Source of the DNA: Smittium mucronatum | Lineage: Eukaryota; Kickxellomycota; Harpellomycetes; Harpellales; Legeriomycetaceae | Length of the DNA: 25,156 bases | Assembly: GCA_001953115.1 (NCBI GenBank) | Contig: LSSL01003803.1 | Span: forward strand, 1-25,156 | Direction: 5' to 3' | Shown here: positions 10,237 through 22,200 of the stretch, piece after piece | How the letters are laid out: each line of letters begins with the position of its first letter | Position numbering within the stretch: the stretch's first letter is position 1 | Notes under the pieces: model-generated | Seen by the model: only the letters and a program-made list of their open reading frames with translations | Database searches by the model: none | What the model was told of the DNA's origin: nothing | Made by a program: the position numbers and the translations under genes

Positions 10237-13200
10237 ATGAGTAGAGAGGTCCTTAAACACTCTGCCTCTTCTTCCGGTTTACACGGTACCGAGACTCCAG
10301 CTTTCAATTCTCCTCCGGCTCCATCTTTTCATGATATTTCTTCTGTCGAGAAGTTTATATCAAAGGTAACTTCTGCGTTACTAGGAGGAGATGGTAGTGA
10401 AGAAGGTATCCTGTCGGCTTTTGCACTTCCGACTTCCATTGAGAAGATAAATCAGTTTATAAATGACAATCAAACTCAGGTACTCTATATCGTCAAAGGT
10501 TTAGAAGAACTTTCAAAAGAGGATGTTGATGCCGGAATTATCCAAGTTTTCCTTCCCATATCCTATTCCGTTGAGCTAGAGCTTCAATGGAAAAAAAGTC
10601 TTATGGGCGCCATTGCCTTGATAAAAAATGTACCCGTTCTTTATAGTAACACCCCGATTTCACACCAAATTCAGGTTATTAATCTTCCCGGCCCGGCAAT
10701 AAATGAAAGTTTAGATAAGGGCAGAGTAGGAGAGCTCGATGTAAATGGAAATCTTATAGATCCTGTAGAGTCCGATACTTCTAATTCAGCCATTCAACCT
10801 AATGGGTTTTTAGGAATCGGTTCACAAACTCCTTATGAGGCCATTCACTCTCTCATCCATTATGGTGTTAGTCCTTATTTGGATTCTTTCATCGATTCTA
10901 GACAAAAGGCCCCTAATTCTTCTGGTTCCGATTCGGTAGCTATCAAAAGAGAACTCAAGGACTCAGATTCAGGGCTGCCTATGGCTAAAAAGAGGCTAGC
11001 TGAGCTTGAGCTTGCTTTACTTCAGTTACAGCACGACACTGAAATTCCAGAACCAAATCTTATCATTAACAAATTTGTTAAAAATGAAATTGAGATTGCT
11101 AGAAACCAACATCGCAGGGTTGGTGTTAACAATATCGATCCTCTCATGTTGTCCGATTCGAAGATTTTAAACTCAATTCAAGCCGATGTCAACAGTTGGA
11201 TAAAAGAAATTCAGAAGGTTACAAATCTAGTTAGGGATCCAATCACCAGAACTGCTAGCCAGGAGATCAACTTTTGGATAAATATGGAAAAAAGTCTTGA
11301 AAAGATTGAAAAAAAACTTTCAAGCGAAGAGGTGGTTTTAACTTTAGATATATTGAAGGCGGCAAAACGTTTCCATGTAACCGTTTCTTTCATGACTGAT
11401 ATTGGTCTCAAAGAGGCTACAGATCTTGTTCTTAAATACAACATTTTAATGAGAGATCTCCCTTTAAATGATCTTTTGTCAGCCTCAGATATGACAAAAG
11501 TTTGTTATAGCATTGACTCCATATTTAGCCATATAAACAAAAAGTTGAAAATAACACCATATCCTATTCATCGCGCCCTGAACTTTGTAGAAATGATATC
11601 TGTTGACTTTAGAGACCAAGTCCTCAAGATTTTGGGAGGAAAGCGACTATTATATCTAGATTTCAACATTTTCGAATCCCTTATTAATGGTGCCGAAAGC
11701 GCATTTTCCATGTGGGACGAAGATCTAAACGATTTTATTAATGTTGCAAGAGACACTACAAGAAAAAGAAATGATAGATTCATTCCACTTAAAATCAATT
11801 CAGCTCACGAATCTCTCAAAGAAAGATTGGTTCTCGTCGCGAAATTTCGTAGACAACACGAGCAACTTATTCAAACTATTGATTCAGTAATGGATTTGGA
11901 TAAATTCAATTACACAAAAAATAAAGCCCAGAGTTTTGTACCAGTTTCTAATTCAAACGCTGGAGATCCAGTCGAAGAAATAAGACTTGCATATGATGCT
12001 GCTAAACATATTGATGTGTTAGATGTCAGCAATGAGGGGATTTTAGAATGGGAGCAAGTTGAAGCCATCTATAATGAAAGAGTTTCTAGGGTCGAGAATC
12101 AAATAATTTCAAAACTTCGCGATAGACTTGCTATTTGTAAAAATGCAAATGAGATGTTTAGAGTTTTTTCCCAATTCAATGCTTTGTTTATTAGACCAAA
12201 GATTAGAGGTGCTATTCAGGAATATCAAACCCGTTTAATTATTTCTGTGAAAGGTGATATAAAGCGAATTCATGATAAATTTAAGACTCATTTTCATCGA
12301 TCTTCAGCTTTTAAAATGACTCAGCTTAGAGATATACCTTTGGTCTCAGGTGAAATAATTTGGACAAAAGAAATCGAAAGACAGCTCGACAATTACATGA
12401 AAAGAGTTGAGGATGTACTAGGGAAAGGGTGGGAATTGTATGCTGATGGACAAAGATTAAAATCAGATTCTGAAAGTTTCAGACAAAAGCTGAATACCAA
12501 ACCTCTATACGATTCTTGGTATTACGAGATTAGTCGCAGCGACTTGTCCGTCTCTGGTAGAGTTTTCCTCATTTCCAGACAACGAGCCACAAATCAATCT
12601 CTACAGCTTTCTGTTAAATTTGATGCTCAACTGGTGACTTTGTTTAAGGAAGTCAGAGAACTGTTATGGATTGGGTTTCAGGTGCCTCATACTTTAGTTA
12701 ATGTGGCCAGAGATGGTCGTAGGGTTTATCCATTCGCTGTTAGCCTTGGTGAAAGCATTCGCATATACAAACAAACAGTTAATACTCTTACTGAAAACAT
12801 GGGGGTATCTACTCTTGCTGACGGCTACAGAAACGAAGTGCAATCTTTGATTCAAAATGGATTTCACATGAGATGGGATTTGTTTGTGAATACCATAGAC
12901 CTCCCACCATCATCTATTAAGGGTAACAGAGAACAGCATCATGTCGCTTTCGTTCGTGATTTGGCATTAGCATCTTCAAAATTCCAAGAAAAAGTTCAAA
13001 GCTTTGTCGAAATAAATAACTCCATAAATGATTGTGTTAATAAACTTTCCAATTGCCCATACAGTCACCAAAATTTTCTAGAAATACTTGAGAAAATACA
13101 AGAGCTCATAGATAGGCTTAGCTTGGATAATGTCACAAATTTGAATCAATGGGTCCAAGATTTAGATGATCGTATCGAGGCTGTTCTCAGCGTAAGAGCT

Positions 13201-16200
13201 GAACATGCTTTAAAGATTTGGATTAAGGAATTTATACGTGAGCCTGAAGGCTATAACGAAGATCTATATTCTTTTACAAACTCTTCCAAGCGCAAGTTGT
13301 TACAGGGTTTAGGTGTAAACCAAAAATCAGATGATATAGATGAAATAAAATCTCAAAATATTTCTTCAATCGAGAGTGAATCCCCTAAACTAAGACCTCA
13401 AATACATGAAATAACAATACGTAACCAAATCATGTATGTAGACCCCCCTCTTGATTCTGCTAGAGCATCTTGGATTAGACAGCTTCATGAATATTTGTCG
13501 ATAGTATGTCTTTTGCCGAGACCTCTTACTTCCCGTTATGATGTTGAAAATGGATCTAGAATCATGCCCCTAGATTTTTCAGGGAAATATATGGGAGAGA
13601 CCGGAGGTCTTGACACTTTTTTCGATTATAATGTTACGCATGAAGCTAATTTAAGATTAAGGGCTCCCAGACCATCTACTTATAAAGATATATTGTCTTT
13701 TTTGCCTCACAACATTCTTACAGATACCTATCTTGCAATCGAGGAAAAGATAAAACAGGCCAATGAATATGTTGAAATGTGGTTACAGTATCAAGCTCTA
13801 TGGGACTTGAATATCGATCGGGTTTCTGAGTTTCTTGGTTCAGATTTGGATAGTTGGCAAACCATAATTTCCGAGATCAAAAATTCGAGATCAACTTTTG
13901 ACAATCAACATACTAGCAAATCTATCGGATTGTATATGCAAATAGATTATGGTCAGGTTCAAAGTAAAGTTAACTCAAAATATGATTCTTGGCAAAGTGA
14001 GATTATTTCTAAATTTGGAATTAAATTGGGTTCTTCAATGCAAAGCACTTATGATAATGTAATTAATTCAAGGAGATCGCTGGAACAGTATTCTTCTGAC
14101 ACTGCTAGCACATCTGATGCTGTGGCATTTATAACATTTATGGAAGATATTAAACGTAAACAAGCTGATTGGAAAAAATTTATTGAGATAACATCCAAAA
14201 AAGGTCAAAAGTTGTTGGAAAGACAAAGATATAAATTTCCTGCAGATTGGATACAGTATGACCGACTAGAAAGTGAATGGTTTTCATTTAATGAGATCCT
14301 TTCTAGTAAGGCTAGAACCATTAAGGAGCAGATATCTGGGATACAACAAAAAATCGTGGCTGAAGACAAACTCATATCTGCCCGAATCCATGAGCTCGTC
14401 GATGAATGGGAGAAAATGAAACCAACTGAGGGAAGTTTACGCCCAGCAACATCTTTAGAAACATTATCAAACTTTGAGTCTAGAATGACAGGACTATCGG
14501 TTGATTTGGAACAAGTTAATAAAGCGAAATCAGCTTTAGGACTGCAATCAAATTCTACTAAGCAGCTCGAACCTGCCCTTGAGGAACTTTCTGATTTAAA
14601 AAGTGTCTGGAGCTCTCTTTCTGTTTTATGGAATGAGGTAGATGATCTCAGTGAGATGCCCTGGACTAGTGTCGTTCCCAGAAAACTCCGTGCATCTTTA
14701 GATGCTTTGTATCTTAAAAGTAAAAGTCTTCCTGACAAAATTCGTCAGTATTCTGCTTTCAACTACATGAATAGTTATATACAGAGTTTAATTAAACAAG
14801 TTCCAGTTATTAGTGACTTGAAAAGCGACTCCTTAAAAGACAGACATTGGAGAAAACTGTTTAAAGTGTTAAGTCTGCAAGTGAAAAGCCAATCAGAATT
14901 AACATTAGGATATATTTGGACATTCAATATAATTAAAAACGAATCTATTATTAGAGAAGTTATCATAACAGCTCAAGGTGAGATGGGGCTGGAAGAATTT
15001 TTAAAGCAAGTAAAAGAGACATGGACACAATATTCTTTAGAACTGGTAACTTATCAGAACAAATGTAGACTAATAAAAGGTTGGGATGAATTGTTTAGCA
15101 AATGTTCTGAACATTTGTCAGCATTGAGTTCCATGAAAGCTTCTCCTTACTATAGGGTTTTTGAGGAAGAGTCGTCTTCTTGGGAAGAAAAACTGACTAG
15201 AGTGCATATGTTATTCGACGTTTGGATAGATGTTCAGAGACAATGGGTATATCTTGAAGGCATCTTCTCAAATTCAGCAGATATTAAGCATTTGCTACCC
15301 ATAGAGTCCTCTAGGTTCCAAAATATCAATACAGAATTTTTAACTGTGATGAAGCGAGTTTACAAATCTCCTTATATATTAGATGTCTTGAATATGCCAA
15401 ATATTCAAAAAAGTTTAGAGAGACTATTAGATTTATTGGGAAAAATCCAACGTGCTCTGGGTGAGTATTTAGAACGCGAAAGATTATCTTTCCCTCGATT
15501 CTATTTTGTGGGGGATGAAGATCTACTGGAGATTATAGGAAATTCGAAAGATATATCAAGGATTCAAAAACACATCCAAAAAATGTTTGCTGGCATTTTT
15601 TCCATTAAAATGGATGAGGAGGGATCCATTATTCTGGGAATGGTGTCTAGGCAAGGTGAAGAGATTTTATTCAGGCGCGAAATAGATATAAGCAAGGCCC
15701 CTAAAATTAACGAATGGCTTTCATCAATTGAGGCTGAAATGAAAAATACATTGGCTGATATGCTTTTCGATTCTATCAATTCTTATGAATGTCTTCTCCC
15801 TTCAGATCTGACCATAGATTCGGATTCTTTATTTAATTGGATAGAGAATTATCCTGCTCAATTAGTTGTTTTAGCATCACAAATAAGATGGACCTCGTTG
15901 ATTGATTCCGTTTTAACCCAAAAAGATCGGCAATTGAGCCTTTCTAATGTTTTGGCTAGTGTTGAGGTGTCTTTGCAATTTTTAGCTGACACAGTTCTTA
16001 AAAATCTAAGTTTTATAACCCGTAAAAAAACTGAGTGTCTTATTACTGAGCTTGTACACCAACGTGATGTTTTGAGGGATTTGATTAAAAACAAAGTACA
16101 TGAAAGTACCGACTTTGAATGGCTAAAACAGATGAGATTCTATTACGATTTAAACTCTTCTTTTAAGTCAACCGAAAAACTTTCAATAGTGATGGCTAAC

Positions 16201-19200
16201 GCTACATTTAAATACGGATTTGAATATTTGGGTGTAATTGATCGATTAGTGCAAACCCCATTGACCGATAGATGTTTTTTAACCTTGACTCAGGCATTGG
16301 ATGATAGATTAGGGGGGTCTCCTTTTGGTCCTGCAGGTACAGGAAAAACTGAATCAGTAAAGGCTTTAGGAGCCCAACTGGGAAGGTTTGTTCTGGTGTT
16401 TTGCTGTGATGAAACCTTTGATTTTCAGGCTGTTGGCCGCATCTTTAGCGGTCTGTGTCAAGTAGGGGCTTGGGGGTGCTTTGATGAGTTTAACAGGCTT
16501 GAAGAAAGAATTCTTTCTGCTGTTTCACAACAGATTCAATCAATACAATTGGGCTTGAAGCAAATTAGTTTAGAAAATTCAAATGCCACACCTGCTAATG
16601 TTGCAGTTGAGTTAGTAGGCCGTAGTATCAATCTTAACCAAGATACTGGAATTTTTATAACTATGAATCCAGATTATGCTGGACGATCAAACCTTCCAGA
16701 TAATTTAAAAAAGCTTTTCAGGTCAATTTGTATGACTAAGCCTGATTATGAGCTTATTGCTCAAGTAATGCTATACTCACAAGGATTTAGATTCGCTGAG
16801 TTATTGGCTAGAAAAGTTGTTCCTCTTTTCAATTTATGCAGCGAGCAATTATCGTTACAACCACACTATGACTTCGGACTTAGAGCTTTGAAACCAGTTC
16901 TTGTTTCAGCCGGATTAATTAAGCGAAACTTCCTTTCAGTTCAATTACGTAGCCCAGATCTTGACCATAATGCCGAGCTCGGTATCCTTATTCAAAGCAT
17001 ACACGAGAGCATATTGCCTAAACTGATATCTCCGGATATTACTTTATTCACTTCTTTGCTTGCAGACTTGTTTCCAGGGATTAATTATTCCTCGTCTGGG
17101 CATGCTCAACTTAAAAAGGCAATACAATCCGTATGTTCTGAGAAAAATTTGACTCCAGATGGTCCATGGATGGAAAAACTGATTCAATTGTACCAGATAC
17201 AGAAAATTAACCACGGTATAATGATGGTCGGCCCTACAGGTACAGGAAAGTCTACTGCTTGGAAAGTTTTACTGGAGGCTTTGGAAAGAATTGAATCTAG
17301 TGATCCAAATGAAAAGTCTGAAGGGGTTTCATATATTATAGATCCTAAAGCTCTTAGTAAAGAGACTTTGTACGGCACTTTAGATTTGACTACTCGGGAG
17401 TGGAAAGACGGTCTATTTACTCAGATTTTGCGCAAAATCATTGATAATGTCAGAGGTGAAAGCAGTCGACGTCATTGGATAATTTTCGATGGTGATGTTG
17501 ATCCTGAATGGGTAGAAAATTTGAATTCTGTGTTGGATGATAATAGACTATTAACTTTGCCAAACGGCGAGCGTTTGTCTCTTCCTCAAAACGTTCGAAT
17601 AATGTTCGAAGTCGAGTCACTAAAATATGCTACTCCTGCCACTGTGTCTAGATGCGGAATGGTTTGGTTTAGTGAAAATGTTGTTGACTTTAAAGTTTTA
17701 GCGGAAAGATATCTCAGGAATTTGGAAACCACTCCTCTGAGTGAATCTGACGAAGGCAATGACCTCAATTGGAGTGATCAAAAAAGTAGCTCTCATATTC
17801 TAGTTATACAGTCATGGTGCGCTTCGATCCTCAGAAATTACTTTTCAGCCGAAAATTTGATTCATAATTCACTATTATTTGCTAGTTCTCTGGACCACAT
17901 TATGGAGTTCACACCAATTCGTGCTCTCAACACTTTGTTCTTGCTATTAAATGCATCTATCAGAAACATTATCAAATTTTCAGAAACTAATGATGAATTT
18001 GGCGATTTAAAGGACACAGTCAAAAATTATCTCGAATGTAAATTACTTCTTTGTTTAATATGGAGTTTTGCAGGAGATTCACCTACAGATTCTCGTGTCA
18101 AATTTTCGAATTTCATTTGTGGTGCTACGACTATAGAGATCCCTCTTTTAAATCTTTCCAACAAGGAAGAATCAATAATTGATTATGATGTTGTCCTCAG
18201 TAGTGCTGGGAGCGAGTGGATCCCCTGGGCTTCCCGAGTACCCACGATTGATATCGAAACCCATAAGGTCACCAATACAGACATCGTAATACCCACCTCT
18301 GATACTTTAAGACATGAGGATATTTTATATTCTCTTTTATCTGAACATAAACCATTACTTTTATGTGGTCCTCCTGGATCTGGTAAAACTATGACTTTAT
18401 TTTCAGCTCTTAGAAAGCTTCCCGAACTAGAGATTGCAGGTTTGAATTTTTCAGCTGCTACCTCTCCCGATCTTATCCTTAAAACTTTTGAGCAGCATTG
18501 TGAGTATAGAAAAACACCAAACGGAGTTGTCTTGTCACCTTCAGTGATGGGTAGGTGGTTGGTTGTTTTTTGTGATGAGATAAATTTGCCAGCTAGAGAT
18601 AAATATGGAACTCAACATGTTATATCCTTTATTAGACAACTTATGGAACAGGGTGGGTTTTGGAGGTCAACAGATCATCAGTGGATTAAACTTGAAAGGA
18701 TACAGTTTGTTGGCGCATGCAATCCTCCTACAGACCCAGGACGTGTGCCATTGCCCCTAAGATTTTTAAGCCACGTTCCTTTAGTTATGGTTGACTATCC
18801 TGGAGAAAAATCTCTTCACCAAATATACAGTGTGTTTTGCCGTGCTCTTTTAAAGGTTCAACCCCGATTGAGAACTTACTCTGACCCTCTGACGTCCTCT
18901 ATGATTGACGTGTATTTATCTTCTCAGAGAAGATTCACACCCGATATACAAGCTCATTACATTTATTCTCCCAGAGAACTCACTAGATGGGTCAGAGGTG
19001 TATATGAATCCATTCATAATATCGACGAGCTTGACGTGGAAGGATTGGTCAGGGTTTGGGCTCATGAAGGTTTAAGACTATTTCAAGATCGATTGGTATC
19101 CGTGGAAGAGCGTGAGTGGACAGATAGAAAGATCGATGAAATAGCCACAAAACATTTCCCATCCATTAATCTGAGTTTTGCCTTGTCTCGCCCTATTTTG

Positions 19201-22200
19201 TTCTCAAATTGGCTTTCCAGAAACTATGTATCAGTTGAGCGTGAATACCTTCGTGAACATGTCAAGGCCAGGTTAAGAGTATTTTATGAAGAGGAATTGG
19301 ATGTCCCTCTTGTTCTTTTCAACGATGTCCTAGATCATGTTTTGCGTATTGATCGCATAATGCACCAATCCCAGGGCCACGCCCTCTTAATTGGTGTATC
19401 TGGATCTGGAAAAACAACCCTAACCAGATTTGTAGCTTGGATGAACGGATTGTCTGTTTTCCAAATCAAAGCTCATAATCGATATTCAGCAACAGACTTT
19501 GATGATGATTTAAGGACTGTTTTACGACGTGCTGGTACCAAAGGTGAAAGAGTATGCTTTATTTTGGATGAATCTAATGTTTTAGAGGCAAGCTTCTTGG
19601 AAAGAATGAACACATTATTGGCTAATGCCGAAATACCTGGGCTGTTTGAAGGTGATGAATACTTATCCTTATTGACCTCTTGTCGTGAAGGAGCTACTAG
19701 AGATGGGTTGATGCTTGATTCACCTGAAGAACTATATAAGTGGTTCTCTCAACAAGTTGCTAAAAACCTTCACGTGGTATTCACTATGAATCCTCCTTCT
19801 AACGGTTTAAGTTCTCGAACAGCTACTTCACCTGCTTTATTCAATAGATGCGTCTTAGATTGGTTTGGTGACTGGAATAATCAAGCTTTATACCAGGTTG
19901 GTTCTGAATTTACATCTTCTTTGGATATCAATAACCAAAATTATATTCCACCAAATAATGCTCCTGTTTATTACAACGAAACTGAAGGTGCACTTTCTTA
20001 CCGAACAGTTGTTATTAATGCATTCGTTTCTGTTCATAACTCGATGAAATGTATTAGCTCTCAATTTTCCAAAAGAAATGGTAGAATAAACTATATTACA
20101 CCTAGACATTATTTGGACTTTATCCAACATTTCACTCGCATGTATAATGAAAAAATATCTGATCTCGAAGAACAACAACGTCATTTGAATGTTGGGTTAG
20201 ATAAGCTTCATTCCACAGTCGAACAAGTTCAGCAGCTAAGGATAAGCTTGGCGGCCAAAAAATTAGAATTGGAAGAGAAAACTAATCAAGCCAATAACAA
20301 ATTAAAGCAAATGGTAGAGGACCAGAATGAAGCAGAGAAAACTCGTGCACAGTCCCTTCAAATACAGGCAGAACTTGAAACAAAAAATATTGAAATTCAG
20401 CGCCAGCGTACAACCGTTATGGCTGATTTAGATAAAGCCGAGCCTGCAGTTTTAGAGGCCCAGCAAGCAGTGAGCGGAATAAATCGTGCTATGTTAACCG
20501 AGGTTAGATCAATGTCCAATCCTCCAACTCCAGTGAAGCTTGCGATTGAATCAGCTTGTATTTTGCTCGGTCACAAACAAACTGATTGGAGATCCTTGGT
20601 AGGAATAATTAGGAAGGATGATTTTATAACCTCAATTATGTCATTTGATACTGAAAACAAGGTTAACCGTTCATTAATCGAACATATGAGAAATAATTAT
20701 TTAAAAAGACCTGATTATAACTTTGAGGCCATCAACCGAGCTTCTAGAGCGTGTGGACCCCTGGTAAAGTGGGTCATTGCTCAAGTCAATTACTCAACTA
20801 TCCTTGAGAAAGTTGGTCCTCTAAGAAATTTAGTTAAATCTTTGGAAAATGATGCATCGGCTACTACTAAGCGGGGAGAGGAAATAGAAAATACCATCAA
20901 ATCATTGGAATTAAGTATAGCAAAATATAAAGATGAATATGCTATCTTAATCTCTGAGACTCAACACCTAAAATCAGTTATGGAGCAAGTTAGTCTCAAG
21001 GTGGATAGATCTTTGAAGCTTATTGAGTCTCTCTCTTCTGAAAAGACTAGATGGCAGCATACTAGCAGTACTTTTATTGAACAATTAAGCACTATAGCAG
21101 GTGATGTCCTTCTTTCGTCTGCTTTTCTGTCATATTCCGGGTTCTTTGACCAAGAATTCCGTGAAAGGATTATTTCTACATGGGTTTCAAATTTAGATAG
21201 CTTTGGAATTCTTTTCAGAGAGCACGTCAAAATATCTGAATACCTTACCACTACAGAGGAAAGGTTGTCGTGGCAAACCAGCGGCTTGCAGACGGATGAT
21301 CTGGCTGTTGAAAACGCTGTTATGCTCCACAATTATAACAGATTTCCTCTAATTATAGATCCTTCTGGAAAATCTCTGGAATTTTTGCAAATTGGAGTAT
21401 CCAAAAATGATCCCAAGCGTAAGCTCACAATCACTTCATTTTTGGATGATGCCTTTTTAAAACATCTGGAATCTGCTTTGCGTTTTGGAAACCCTATAAT
21501 AATACAGGATGCTGAGCATGTTGATCCTATTCTCAATCCAGTATTGAACAAAGAATTGAGAAAAACGGGCGGAAGAGTGTTAATTCGTTTAGGATCTCAA
21601 GATATTGACTACTCACCTTCTTTCGAACTCTATCTTTTTACCAAGGATACTTCAGTTACTTTCTCTCCAGATGTCTCATCAAGGGTAACATTTGTAAACT
21701 TCACTGCTACTCGAGCATCACTGCAAGCACAATGCCTAAACCAGACATTGTTGCATGAACGCCCGGATATCGAGAAAAGAAGAACCGATATGGTAAGAAT
21801 ACAAGGTGAATTCAGGATTCGATTGCATACCTTGGAGAAAGGTTTGCTTTCAGCTCTTAGCGATGTTGAAGGAAATATTTTAGACAACGACTCAGTAATA
21901 GAAACTCTTGAAAGGCTCAAAAAAGAATCTGAAGAAATAGCATTACGTGTATCCGAGACTGATGGTGTGGTTCGTGACATTGATAGAGCCACAGGAGCGT
22001 ATACCCCACTAGCTAAAATTTGCTCATCAGTATATTTTACTTTTGAAAAACTGTCATCTCTACATCCTTTTTACCAATTTTCTCTTGAATTCTTCCAATC
22101 GATTTTCAATGACACCATGAACAATAACAAAAATTTAGATTCAAAAAAGTCCGAAAGAGAACGTTTGGAAATTTTACAGAAAGATTTATTCCTACTTGCA

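Noticed and set aside
14205..14738. Minus-strand open frame of 177 codons, and other antisense frames within 11211-23387
   Set aside because: All lie opposite strongly conserved dynein codons; they are antisense shadows with Ser/Leu-rich translations.
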